A stretch of DNA of 64,000 bases from JAOPZW01 sp963806015 (GTDB lineage: Bacteria; Actinomycetota; Thermoleophilia; Solirubrobacterales; Solirubrobacteraceae). The notes under the pieces are model-generated. The model did not search any database, was not told the origin of the DNA, and saw nothing but the letters and a program-made list of their open reading frames with translations. The stretch lies in contig CAWDWM010000010.1 in assembly GCA_963806015.1 (NCBI GenBank), positions 464,798-528,797 of the forward strand. Direction: 5' to 3'. Shown here piece by piece: positions 32,004 to 40,278 of the stretch (within the stretch, counting starts at the first letter, position 1; each line of letters opens with the position of its first letter). The position numbers and the translations under genes were made by a program.

Positions 32004-33065
32004 ATGGATCTCGCGACCATCTGGTTCGTCCTCATCGCGGTCCTCTGGAGCGGCTACTTCCTGCTCGAAGGCTTCGACTTCGGCGTGGGCATGCTGCTGG
32101 CGGTGCTGCCGCGCGACGAGGCTGAGCGCAGCACGATGTTCGAGTCCATCGGGCCCGTCTGGGACGGCAACGAGGTGTGGCTGGTGATCGCCGGCGGTGC
32201 GACCTTCGCCGCGTTCCCGGCGTGGTACGCGACGATGTTCTCGGGCTTCTACCTCGCGCTGCTGCTCATCCTCGTCCTGCTCATCGTGCGCGTGGTCTCG
32301 TTCGAGTGGCGCGAGCGCTCTGACAGCCCGCACTGGCGGGCGGCGTGGCGATGGGCGAACACGGTGGGCAGCGTGGGCGCCTCCTTCGTGTGGGGCGTGG
32401 CGCTCGCCAACCTCGTGCACGGCGTCCCGCTGAGCTCGAAGGGCGACTTCACCGGCAACGTGCTCGACCTCTTCAACGCCTACACCGTCCTTGCGGGCAT
32501 CTCGGTCGTCGCCCTTTTCGCCCTACACGGCGGGGTCTACCTGACCCTGCGCACGAGCGGCGAGCTGTGCGAGCGCGCGGCGTCGGCGGCGCGACGGCTC
32601 GCGGTGCCGGCGACGGTCGTCGTCACGGCCTTCATGGCCTCGACGGTCGCCGTCGCCATTGACCGCAACGACCGCGACGCCTTCCCCACCGTGCTGCCCG
32701 CGGCCATCGGCGTGGTCGCGCTCGTGGCCGCCGTCGCGCTCGTGTTCACGCGCCGGAGCGGCTGGGCCTTCGTCGCCTCCGCGGTGGCCGCGGTGGCCTG
32801 GGTGGCGACGGTGTTCACGGGCCTGTATCCGCGCGTTCTCGTCTCGCACCCGGACTTCGGCAACAGCCTGACGATCTCGGGCGCGGCCGCCGGCCACTAC
32901 GCGTTGAGCGTCATCACGGTCGTGGCGGCGATCTGCGTTCCGATCGTGCTGATCTACCAGGGCTGGACCTACCACGTCTTCCGCGCGCGCCTCGGCGGCG
33001 ACCCGCCGGTGATCGCGCCGGTCGACCCGCTGGACCCCAGCCCGGCCGGCACGCCGACGGGCTGA
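32004..33065 (+). CDS. cydB: Cytochrome bd oxidase subunit II
   Basis: 353 residues with eight to nine helices. The family signature WSGYFLLEGFDFGVGMLLAVLP is at the N-terminus, with GPVWDGNEVWLVIAGGATFAAFP at about 50-72, SLTISGAAAGHYALSVIT near the end and a short charged tail. It pairs with CydA in the membrane. Its ribosome-binding site GGAG lies just inside the right edge of the IS target (CTAGGAG), so translation signals survive. Transcription from the upstream operon promoter must cross the IS, whose transposase is in the opposite direction, so cydB expression may be reduced. Confidence 0.95.
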   Translation: MDLATIWFVLIAVLWSGYFLLEGFDFGVGMLLAVLPRDEAERSTMFESIGPVWDGNEVWLVIAGGATFAAFPAWYATMFSGFYLALLLILVLLIVRVVSFEWRERSDSPHWRAAWRWANTVGSVGASFVWGVALANLVHGVPLSSKGDFTGNVLDLFNAYTVLAGISVVALFALHGGVYLTLRTSGELCERAASAARRLAVPATVVVTAFMASTVAVAIDRNDRDAFPTVLPAAIGVVALVAAVALVFTRRSGWAFVASAVAAVAWVATVFTGLYPRVLVSHPDFGNSLTISGAAAGHYALSVITVVAAICVPIVLIYQGWTYHVFRARLGGDPPVIAPVDPLDPSPAGTPTG

Positions 33066-33071
33066 GGACGG

Positions 33072-34745
33072 GTGCGCGCCCTCGATCCGCGCCTCGTCCG
33101 CCGCACGCGATCCGTGCGCCCGCTCCTGATCGCGGACACCGCGCTCGGCGTGGTCACGACCGCGTTCGTCCTGCTCCAGGCGACGCTGCTCGCGCGGATC
33201 GTCGCCGGGGCCTTCGCGGGCGCGCCGGCCAGCGAGCTGCGACGCGACGCGGTCGCGCTGGCGCTCGCGTTTGCCGGCCGGGGCGCGCTGGCGTGGGGCA
33301 TGGAGGTCGCGGGCCGGCGCGCGGCGTCGAGCGTGCTCTCGGAGCTGCGCCTGGCGCTCGTGGCGCGCCGGCTGGCGACGCAGCCGACCGCGGCCGACGG
33401 GACGCAGTCCGGAGAGATCGCCGCGGCCGCGGTGCAGGGGGTCGAGGCGCTCGAGGCGTACTTCGCCCGCTACCTGCCGCAGGTCGTGCTCGCGTCGATC
33501 GTCCCCCTGGTCGTCGTGGCGTGGGTGGCCACGATCGACCTCGAATCGGCGCTCATCATGGCGGTCACGCTGCCCCTCGTGCCGGTCTTCATGTGGCTGA
33601 TCGGCCGCGCCATCGAGCAGCGCACCCGCGAGCGCTGGCACGCCCTGCGCTGCCTGTCGACGGACTTCCTCGACGTGGTGCGCGGCCTGCCGACGCTGCG
33701 CTCGTTCAATCGCGGCGGGGCACAGGGCACCCGGATCGCCGAGGTCAGCGAGCGTCACCGCCAAGCGACGATGGGGACCCTGCGCCTCACGTTCCTGTCC
33801 GGGACCGTGCTCGAGCTGGCCGCCACCCTCGGCGTCGCGCTCGTCGCGGTGACGGTCGGCGTGCGGCTGACCGACGGCGGCCTCGGCCTCCAGGCCGGAT
33901 TGACGGTGCTCGTGCTCGCGCCCGAGCTGTACCTCCCGCTGCGCCGGCTGGGCGCCGAGTACCACGCGAGCGCCGACGGCCTGGCCGTCGCCGACCGGAT
34001 GCTCGCGCTGCTCGACGCGCCGGGCGCGGCGCGCGGGGGAGGGCCGCGGCGCGCCCCGAGCCCCGCGGTGGCGTCCGTGCGCCTGGAGCAGGTCGCCTTC
34101 TCCTATCCGGCGCGCCCCGGCCCGGTCCTCGACGGGCTCGATCTCGAGCTGGCGCCCGGCGAGACCGTGGCGCTCGTGGGGGAGAGCGGGGCCGGCAAGA
34201 GCACCGTGGCGGCGCTCCTGCTCGGCTTCCTGGAGCCGACGGCCGGCCGCGTCACGGTCGGCGGCATCGACCTCGCCGGCTGTCGGGTCGACGACTGGCG
34301 CGCGCTCGTCGCGTGGGTGCCCCAGCACCCGACGCTCCTGCGCGGCAGCGTCGCCGACAACATCCGCCTCGGCCGGCCGGCCTCCACGCGCGCGGTGCGC
34401 GCGGCCGCCGGCCTCGCCGGCGTCGAGCGCTTCGCCGCCGGCCTGCCGGACGGCTACGACACCATCGTCGGCGACGGCGGCCGCCCGCTCTCCCCGGGCG
34501 AGCGCCGGCGGATCGGACTGGCCAGGGCGTTCCTGGGCCACGCGCCGCTCGTCGTCCTCGACGAGCCCACGGCCGATCTCGACCCCGCGAGCGTCGAGCA
34601 CGTGAGTCGCGCCGTGCGGCGGTTGAGCGCCGGGCGGACCGTGCTGCTCATCGCCCACCGCCCCGAGCTCGTCGCGCACGCCGATCGCATCGTGCGCCTC
34701 GAGGATGGCGTGGCGCTCGCCGTGCCGGCGAGGTGGGCCGCGTGA
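33072..34745 (+). CDS. cydD: ABC transporter CydD (cytochrome bd assembly)
   Basis: 557 residues, with a six-helix type-1 exporter membrane domain (about 20-300) followed by an ATPase. Walker A is GESGAGKSTVA, the signature LSPGERRRIGLARAF replaces the usual LSGGQ, and Walker B is LVVLDEPTADLD. With CydC it exports cysteine/glutathione-type thiols needed for haem d oxidase assembly. GTG 33072 lies 6 bp after cydB, and the gene overlaps cydC by GTGA. The LSPGE form of the signature motif is a common CydD variant. Confidence 0.9.
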   Translation: MRALDPRLVRRTRSVRPLLIADTALGVVTTAFVLLQATLLARIVAGAFAGAPASELRRDAVALALAFAGRGALAWGMEVAGRRAASSVLSELRLALVARRLATQPTAADGTQSGEIAAAAVQGVEALEAYFARYLPQVVLASIVPLVVVAWVATIDLESALIMAVTLPLVPVFMWLIGRAIEQRTRERWHALRCLSTDFLDVVRGLPTLRSFNRGGAQGTRIAEVSERHRQATMGTLRLTFLSGTVLELAATLGVALVAVTVGVRLTDGGLGLQAGLTVLVLAPELYLPLRRLGAEYHASADGLAVADRMLALLDAPGAARGGGPRRAPSPAVASVRLEQVAFSYPARPGPVLDGLDLELAPGETVALVGESGAGKSTVAALLLGFLEPTAGRVTVGGIDLAGCRVDDWRALVAWVPQHPTLLRGSVADNIRLGRPASTRAVRAAAGLAGVERFAAGLPDGYDTIVGDGGRPLSPGERRRIGLARAFLGHAPLVVLDEPTADLDPASVEHVSRAVRRLSAGRTVLLIAHRPELVAHADRIVRLEDGVALAVPARWAA

Positions 34746-36382
34746 TCGCGACGCTGGGGCGGCTCCTGGCGCTTGCGGACGCCCCCCGCGGGCGCGCCGC
34801 GGCCGCGGCCGCGCTGGGCGCGCTGACGGTCGTCCTGGGCGCCGGTCTGATGGCGACCGCGGGGTATCTGATCTCCCGGGCCTCCGAGCGCCCGGCCGTT
34901 CTGTCGCTGACGGTGGCCATCGTCGGGGTTCGCTTCTTCGGCCTCTCGCGGCCGCTGACGCGCTATCTCGATCGGCTCGCCTCGCACGACCTCGCGCTGC
35001 GCGTCCTGGGCCGCGTGCGCGTGCGCGTGTACCGGCAGATCGAGCCGCTGGCGCCCGCGCAGCTCGAGGGCTATCGGCAGGGCGACCTGCTGGCGCGCAT
35101 GGTCGCCGACGTCGACGCGCTGCAGAACCTGCACCTGCGCGCCGTCGGCCCGCCGCTCGTCGCGCTGTTGGCCGGGGCCGTCGTCGTGGGCGTCGCCGCG
35201 GCCTTCCTCCCCGCCGCCGGCCTCGTGCTCGCCGCCGGCCTCCTCGTGGGCGGGGTCGCGGTCCCGGCGCTCGCCGGCTGGCTGGGCCGTCGCGGCGGAC
35301 GGCGCCAGGCCGCGGCGCGCGGCGAGCTGTCCGCCGAGCTCGTCGAGGTGCTGCGTGCCGCCCCGGAGCTCGTCGCCTACGGCGGCGCGGGCGCCGCGCA
35401 GGCGCGCGTGGGCGCCGCCGACCGCGCGCTCGTCGGGCTCTCGCGGCGCGACGCGCTGCTGGGCGGCCTCGCGGATGGCGCCGGGCTCGCGGTCGTCGGC
35501 GCGACCGTGGCGGGCGTGCTGGCCGTGGCCGTGCACGCGTCCGCCGACGGGCACCTGGACCGCGTCCTCATCGCCATGCTCGCCCTGCTCGCGCTGGCCT
35601 CCTTCGAGGCGGTGCAGCCGCTGTCCGCGGCGGCGCGCGAGCTGTCGGTCACGCTCGCGGCCGGGGGCCGCGTGCTCGAGCTGTCAGACCGCGAGGCCGC
35701 CGTCGTCGACCCCCGCACGCCGCTGCCCGCGCCGTCGTGGCCGTTCGCAGTGGCGCTGGAGGACGTGCGCGCGCGCTACGCGCCCGGCGAGCGCGCGGCG
35801 CTCGACGGGGTCAGCCTGCGCCTGGCGCCGGGGTGCCGCGTGGCGCTCGTGGGCCCCAGCGGCGCCGGCAAGACCACCGTCGTCAATCTGCTGCTGCGCT
35901 TCCTGGATCCCGAGGCGGGGCGCGTGACGCTCGCGGGGCACGACCTGCGCGAGTACCGCCAGGCGGACGTGCGCCGCGCGATCGCGGTCGCCGGCCAGGA
36001 CTCGCATCTGTTCTCGGCCAGCATCCGCGAGAACGTCCGCCTCGCGCGCCCCGGCGCGAGCGACGAGGACGTCGAAGCGGCGTTGCGGCGGGCGCGGCTG
36101 TGGCCGTGGGTCGCCGGATTGCCGGAGGGGCTGGACACCGCCGTGGGGGAGGAGGGACGCGAGCTCTCCGGCGGGCAGCGACAGCGGCTCGTCCTCGCCC
36201 GGGCGCTGCTCGTGGATGCTCCGGTGCTGGTGCTCGACGAGCCCACGGCGCACCTCGATCCGGCCACCGCGCGGGCGCTGGTCGACGACGTCTTCGCCGC
36301 CGCCGGTGACCGCTCGGTGCTGCTCATCACCCACCGTGCCGAGGGCCTCGATCTCGTCGAGGAGATCATCCGCATCGGGTGA
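34742..36382 (+). CDS. cydC: ABC transporter CydC (cytochrome bd assembly)
   Basis: 546 residues: membrane domain (ATAGYLISRASERPAVLSLT, FFGLSRPLTRYLDRLASHD) and ATPase (GPSGAGKTTVVNLLLRFLDP, LSGGQRQRLVLARALL, LVLDEPTAHLDP). FFGLSRPLTRYLDRL is characteristic of CydC. It starts at GTG 34742 inside the cydD stop. It is the last gene of the zwf-to-cyd string; its stop codon TGA is the final half-site base triplet of the next box (36366-36382). Confidence 0.92.
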   Translation: MIATLGRLLALADAPRGRAAAAAALGALTVVLGAGLMATAGYLISRASERPAVLSLTVAIVGVRFFGLSRPLTRYLDRLASHDLALRVLGRVRVRVYRQIEPLAPAQLEGYRQGDLLARMVADVDALQNLHLRAVGPPLVALLAGAVVVGVAAAFLPAAGLVLAAGLLVGGVAVPALAGWLGRRGGRRQAAARGELSAELVEVLRAAPELVAYGGAGAAQARVGAADRALVGLSRRDALLGGLADGAGLAVVGATVAGVLAVAVHASADGHLDRVLIAMLALLALASFEAVQPLSAAARELSVTLAAGGRVLELSDREAAVVDPRTPLPAPSWPFAVALEDVRARYAPGERAALDGVSLRLAPGCRVALVGPSGAGKTTVVNLLLRFLDPEAGRVTLAGHDLREYRQADVRRAIAVAGQDSHLFSASIRENVRLARPGASDEDVEAALRRARLWPWVAGLPEGLDTAVGEEGRELSGGQRQRLVLARALLVDAPVLVLDEPTAHLDPATARALVDDVFAAAGDRSVLLITHRAEGLDLVEEIIRIG

Positions 36383-36410
36383 TGCCCGCTCCCCGCGGGC
36401 GGACCAGCAT
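36366..36410 (+). promoter_or_regulatory. 7-3-7 box and -10 of the DUF6325 gene
   Basis: Box TCATCCGCATCGGGTGA at 36366-36382, overlapping the end of cydC, then 22 nt to CAGCAT at 36405-36410. The predicted start is at about 36417, 30 nt before ATG 36447, with AAGGAG as ribosome-binding site. Confidence 0.65.
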
Positions 36411-36446
36411 GGAGTTGCCGGCTTACGAGAACGAAAAGGAGCAGCC

Positions 36447-36980
36447 ATGGCGATCGGTCCCGTTCAGCTCATCGTGCTGGGGTTCAGTCATCCGGAGTTC
36501 CACGGCGAGATCATCGCCGAGCTCGAGCGTTTGAAGGAGAGCGGCACGGTGCGCGTCATCGATGCGCTGGCGGTGCACAAGGACGCCGAGGGGGAGATCG
36601 AGGTTGCGCATTTGAGCAATCTGTCCAAGGAAGAGGCGATCGAGTTCGGCAGCAAGGTCGGTGCGCTGATCGGTTTGGGGATCGAGGGTGAGGAGGGGAT
36701 GGTGGCCGGTGCGCAGGCGGGCGCGGAGGCGGGCGCCGATGGGGTCAGCGTGTTCTCCGATGACGATGCGTGGGATGTGCTGGAGGACATCCCCAACGAT
36801 TCGGCCGCCGCTCTGATCCTGCTGGAGCATCATTGGGCGGTGCCGTTGCGTGACGCGATCGCGGCGGCGGGCGGCTTCCGGTTGAGCGATGGGTTCATCA
36901 GTCCGCTGGATCTGGTGGAGATCGGCCTGCTCACCAGCGAAGAGGCCGCGGAGTTGCACGCGATCGAGCAGCCCGCCTGA
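36447..36980 (+). CDS. DUF6325/DUF1269-like stress protein
   Basis: 177 residues: VQLIVLGFSHPEFHGEIIAE, then SGTVRVIDALAVHKDAEGEI and a Gly/Ala-rich centre (SKVGALIGLGIEGEEG, AGAQAGAEAGADG). DNDSAAALILLEHHWAVPL-like sequence and a last EIGLLTSEEAAELHA complete it. The family is widespread in actinobacteria with no known function; the glycine-rich middle recalls DUF1269 (48720). Codon use leans to GGT, TTG and GAT compared with neighbours, hinting at a different history or high expression. It has its own box promoter and is followed at 41 nt by a 19-residue Arg-rich ORF. Confidence 0.8.
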   Translation: MAIGPVQLIVLGFSHPEFHGEIIAELERLKESGTVRVIDALAVHKDAEGEIEVAHLSNLSKEEAIEFGSKVGALIGLGIEGEEGMVAGAQAGAEAGADGVSVFSDDDAWDVLEDIPNDSAAALILLEHHWAVPLRDAIAAAGGFRLSDGFISPLDLVEIGLLTSEEAAELHAIEQPA

Positions 36981-37021
36981 GCCAACCCTGTCCCCCTGGT
37001 CTTCGAGCGAAGGAGTCATCG

Positions 37022-37081
37022 ATGTTCGGATCACGCAGAGTCGCCCGGCGCACCTCGCGCCGCGTCGCGCGGCGCCGCTAG
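37022..37081 (+). CDS. Arg-rich micro-protein (19 aa)
   Basis: ATG 37022 to TAG 37081 encodes MFGSRRVARRTSRRVARRR, with ten arginines and no acidic residue. It is preceded by GAAGGAG at 6-nt spacing, an excellent ribosome-binding site. It lies 41 nt behind the DUF6325 gene and just before a strong terminator hairpin, so it would be the last cistron of a box-driven transcript. It could bind nucleic acid, polyphosphate or acidic membranes; nothing is known. Confidence 0.55.
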   Translation: MFGSRRVARRTSRRVARRR

Positions 37082-37091
37082 CGGGCGCGTG

Positions 37092-37961
37092 TCATGGCGG
37101 CTGCTCGGCGTCGCCGAGCAGCCGCTGCGGCTCGCCGGCGGTGCTCGCGCCGCCCGCCACGAGGTGCGCGCTCAGCTTCACCGCCTTGACCGCGCCCGTC
37201 GCGCCCGCCTGCAGCGTGAACCCCACGGCAACGACGAAGATGCCGGGGATGAACAGCGCGTGTGACCCGAGCATCAGGATCCCGATGCGACCGAGCACGT
37301 AGGGCGGCGTGCTGACGGCGGCGCCCAGCGCCCCACTCACGGCGCTGGCGGTCAGCTTGTCCCTTCTGGAGATGTTGGGCTTGGCGCCGATGAGGCTCGA
37401 CGGCACCGCGACATAGCACACCATCATCAGCCCGATCACCACGCCGAGCGACAGGGCGAACCACGGGCGTCCCCAGCGGGTGACGATGATCGTCGAGAAG
37501 CCGAGGAGCACACCGACCACGGCTCCCGATCCAAGGACGACGGGCAGATGACGCCGGGCGCCGGCGAAGCCCGCGCGGACCTCGGGCGGGCCCGTCCTGG
37601 CGATGGCGAACGCGAACACCGCGTTGAGGAAGAAGGCCGCCGCGGTGATCGCCGCCACGAGCAGGACGAGCGGGATGACGATCGGCCCGCGCAGCGCGTG
37701 AAACGACCTCCCGTGGAGGGCGTGCGCCTTGAGGTCCAGCATCGCCAGCCAGATCCACATCGCCGGCAGGACCTGGATCAAGGTCAGCCGCCAGTTGGAG
37801 AACACGAGCTTGACGCCCTCGAAGAGCAGCTCGAGGGCGCCCACCGCGAGAGCAAGGGGTGCCAGCCAGCGCCGCGAGCGGCTCAGGCGCAGGACCGCCG
37901 CCTCGACCATCGCCTCGTCGCCGTCGCGGATGGCCGTGACCAGCTCGCGCACGCGGCTCAT
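37092..37961 (-). CDS. Hypothetical multi-pass membrane protein
   Basis: 289 residues, not recognised by family name. A short N-terminal helix (RVRELVTAIRDGDEAMVEAAVL) is followed by about six hydrophobic helices (RLTLIQVLPAMWIWLAMLDL, IVIPLVLLVAAITAAAFFLN, WFALSLGVVIGLMMVCYVAV, HALFIPGIFVVAVGFTLQAG). The layout with VFAFAIARTGPP between helices suggests a channel- or regulator-like membrane protein. ATG 37961 follows an in-frame GTG. It lies downstream of gadB on the same strand (37-bp gap) and may be co-transcribed with it. The 3' coding end contains the terminator hairpin. Confidence 0.65.
   Translation of the reverse strand: MSRVRELVTAIRDGDEAMVEAAVLRLSRSRRWLAPLALAVGALELLFEGVKLVFSNWRLTLIQVLPAMWIWLAMLDLKAHALHGRSFHALRGPIVIPLVLLVAAITAAAFFLNAVFAFAIARTGPPEVRAGFAGARRHLPVVLGSGAVVGVLLGFSTIIVTRWGRPWFALSLGVVIGLMMVCYVAVPSSLIGAKPNISRRDKLTASAVSGALGAAVSTPPYVLGRIGILMLGSHALFIPGIFVVAVGFTLQAGATGAVKAVKLSAHLVAGGASTAGEPQRLLGDAEQPP
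37097..37125. terminator. Strong hairpin at a convergent junction
   Basis: GCGGCTGCTCGGC (37097-37109) and GCCGAGCAGCCGC (37113-37125) form a perfect 13-bp stem with a GTC loop. It lies within the last codons of the minus-strand membrane-protein gene and just after the Arg-rich micro-ORF, so it can stop transcription from both sides. Confidence 0.65.
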
Positions 37962-37998
37962 CACGGCGACACCGAGCGCGTCGGCGACGCCGTCGGGG

Positions 37999-39381
37999 TC
38001 AGTAGCCCGTGCCGGTCTTCACGCGCTGGCGCTCGAGCTCGTGGAGCCCGCCCTTCGCGCTGAGGATCTCGACGGCCTGCGCGATGTCCTGCGCCAGCGT
38101 CGAGACGCGCGCGTGGCCGAGCGTCTCCTTGACCAGGGCGCGCATGATGGTGACGTGTTGCGCGTTCGGGGGCAGCGTGTAGGCGGGCAGCATCCAGCCG
38201 CGCTCGGCAGCGAGCTGCCCGGCGACGTCGAACTCGTCGAAGTTGCGTTCTTCGGCGAGCTTGAAGGCGACGAGCGGGAGCTGCTCGGCCCCGGGATCCC
38301 CGACGAGCTCGAAGTCGGCGCTCTCGATGACCTTCTCGGCCAGAGCGCGGGCATTGGACTGCATCGTCTGCATGATCACGGTGTAGCCCTCGCGCCCGTA
38401 GCGGATGAAGTTGTAGTACTGGGCGAGGACCATCGCGGCGCCGGTCGAGAAGTTCAGCGTGAACGTCGCGTCGCGCTGGCCCAGGTAGTTCTCGTAGAAC
38501 ACCAGGTCCTCGGGCAGGTCGCTGGGCTCACGGAAGACGAGCCAGCCCAGCCCCGGGTACACGAGGCCGTACTTGTGGCCCGACACGTTGATGGAGCGCA
38601 CCCGCTCCAGGCGGAAGTCCCACGGCGAGTCGGGATAGAGGAACGGCCACACGAACCCGCCGCTGGCGCCGTCGATGTGCAACGGGACGTCGACGCCCTT
38701 CTCCTCGTGCAACCGCCCGAGCAGGTCGTTGATCCCGACGATGTCGTCGGCGTGGCCCGTGAACGTCGTGCCGAGGACGGCGGCGACTCCGATCGTGTTC
38801 TCGTCGAGGTGCGGCTCCACGTCCTCGGGCCCGATCGTGAACTTGTGCGGCTGCAGCGGGATGATCCGCGGCTCGACGTCGAAGTAGCGGCAGAACTTCT
38901 CCCACACCACGTGCACGTCGCCGCCGAACACCAGGTTCGGCCGATCCGTCGGCTTGCCGGCGGCCTCGCGGCGCGCCCGCCACTTCCACTTCAGCGACAG
39001 CGCGCCGAGCATGATTGCCTCCGAGGAGCCCTGCGTGCGCGTGCCGGTCGTCTCACCCGGCGCGTGGAAGAGGTCGGCGAGCATCCGGATGCAGCGCTGC
39101 TCGATCACCGCCGTCTGCGGGTACTCGGCGTGATCGATGTAGTTGCGGTGCAGGTTCTCCGCGATGATGCGCTGCGCCTCGGGCTCCATCCAGGTGGTGA
39201 CGAAGGTCGCCAGGTTGCGCCACGGAATGCCGTCGAGCACGAGGTCCTCGCCGAGCAGCCGCATGGCGTCGACGGCCGGCATGCCAACGTCCGGCAGCCG
39301 ATTGTCGGGCGCATCGCTGAGCAGGAAGGCATTGCCGTAACGGTCGCCGTGGGTGTCGACGGGTTCACTGGTCGCGCTCAT
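37999..39381 (-). CDS. gadB: Glutamate decarboxylase
   Basis: 460 residues, the usual length for bacterial GadB. PLP-dependent group II decarboxylase motifs are present: TGTRTQGSSEAIMLGALSLK, PLHIDGASGGFVWPFLYPD (Asp contacting PLP) and the Schiff-base Lys in SGHKYGLVYPG (about K270). The C-terminus ends HELERQRVKTGTGY, resembling the autoinhibitory tail of enteric GadB. It turns glutamate into GABA and uses up a proton, a main acid-stress defence. The predicted start of its box-driven transcript coincides with ATG 39381, so it is probably leaderless. Confidence 0.94.
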   Translation of the reverse strand: MSATSEPVDTHGDRYGNAFLLSDAPDNRLPDVGMPAVDAMRLLGEDLVLDGIPWRNLATFVTTWMEPEAQRIIAENLHRNYIDHAEYPQTAVIEQRCIRMLADLFHAPGETTGTRTQGSSEAIMLGALSLKWKWRARREAAGKPTDRPNLVFGGDVHVVWEKFCRYFDVEPRIIPLQPHKFTIGPEDVEPHLDENTIGVAAVLGTTFTGHADDIVGINDLLGRLHEEKGVDVPLHIDGASGGFVWPFLYPDSPWDFRLERVRSINVSGHKYGLVYPGLGWLVFREPSDLPEDLVFYENYLGQRDATFTLNFSTGAAMVLAQYYNFIRYGREGYTVIMQTMQSNARALAEKVIESADFELVGDPGAEQLPLVAFKLAEERNFDEFDVAGQLAAERGWMLPAYTLPPNAQHVTIMRALVKETLGHARVSTLAQDIAQAVEILSAKGGLHELERQRVKTGTGY

Positions 39382-39387
39382 TGGTGC

Positions 39388-39432
39388 ATCAAACCGCAGC
39401 CTTCGTCTCAGCTCATCACCCGGAGGGGATGA
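39388..39432 (-). promoter_or_regulatory. 7-3-7 box and -10 of gadB
   Basis: Box TCACCCGGAGGGGATGA at 39416-39432. On the minus strand TTTGAT (plus 39393-39388) follows after 22 nt, with the predicted start exactly at ATG 39381. Confidence 0.75.
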
Positions 39433-39438
39433 AGCGCA

Positions 39439-40278
39439 CTAGGTCGTTTGCGCGGCCTCGAGCGGCAGCATGATGGCGCCGGCCAGGAAGCACAGGGCCC
39501 CGACGGCGGTGCCGGCGTTGGCGATCGCCGCGCTCACGGGCTCCTGGGTCGAGGGCTCGATCAGCGACGTCGCGGCCGAGACGCCGAAGGCGATCGAGCC
39601 CACGAGATTGAGGGTGACGATCCGCCACGACAGCGATCGCGCGCGCAGGCAGACCCAGCGGTGGCAGACCTCCGCGTAGGCGAGCTCGCTCGAGACCAGG
39701 AAGCAGATGGAGCCGAAGACATCCGGCGTCCACACCCGCAGGTTGCTCTGGCGCGCGTCGAAGCCGTGCTTCATGCCCGCGAACGTGCTGACGTTGAAGA
39801 ACAGGGTCCCGGCGAGCTGGATGGCCGACGCCAGCCAGTCGATCCGTCGCGGCTCCCACGAGGCCGGCCTCCACCGCAGACGCCCGGCGCCCCGCACCGG
39901 GCCGTGCTCGACGTTGACCGCCTCGCTGAACTGGAGGTAGCCCGCCACCGTGAAGAAGATGGATCCCACGAAATAGGTGACGCCGATGCCGGGGCGTGAC
40001 ACCGAGGCCCATTGCGAGGCGATCGCTGCCACAGCGAAGCAGGCCGACCCGATCGCGAAGAGCAGGCCCATCCACCACGAGACGCGGTCCGGGCGCCACC
40101 AGACCCCTGCGCGCGGCCCGGCGCGCCCCTTGCGGTGCAGGCGCGAGTGCCAGCGCACGAGGCTGCCGTCCGGGGCGCGCAGGACCTGGCTCGTGACGAA
40201 GGGACCCGGCCCGTCGGACGCAACCCGCTCCCAGCCCTCGGGGAGTTCGGTCGTGCCGGGCGCCGTCGTCTGCGTCAT
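39439..40278 (-). CDS. Hypothetical six-TM membrane protein
   Basis: 279 residues. A soluble N-terminus (PEGWERVASDGPGPFVTSQV, LVRWHSRLHRKG) is followed by six hydrophobic helices, e.g. VSWWMGLLFAIGSACFAVAA, GVTYFVGSIFFTVAGYLQF and DVFGSICFLVSSELAYAEV. The helix-pair pattern recalls YrhK-type membrane proteins, but I cannot assign the family firmly. It overlaps the ClC gene by 4 nt (ATGA), so it is in the ClC operon and may assist it. It ends 6 bp before the gadB box. Confidence 0.65.
   Translation of the reverse strand: MTQTTAPGTTELPEGWERVASDGPGPFVTSQVLRAPDGSLVRWHSRLHRKGRAGPRAGVWWRPDRVSWWMGLLFAIGSACFAVAAIASQWASVSRPGIGVTYFVGSIFFTVAGYLQFSEAVNVEHGPVRGAGRLRWRPASWEPRRIDWLASAIQLAGTLFFNVSTFAGMKHGFDARQSNLRVWTPDVFGSICFLVSSELAYAEVCHRWVCLRARSLSWRIVTLNLVGSIAFGVSAATSLIEPSTQEPVSAAIANAGTAVGALCFLAGAIMLPLEAAQTT

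Noticed and set aside
33293..34741. Plus-frame extension in front of cydC
   Set aside because: It is the shadow of cydD, with no protein motifs; cydC begins at GTG 34742 inside the cydD stop.
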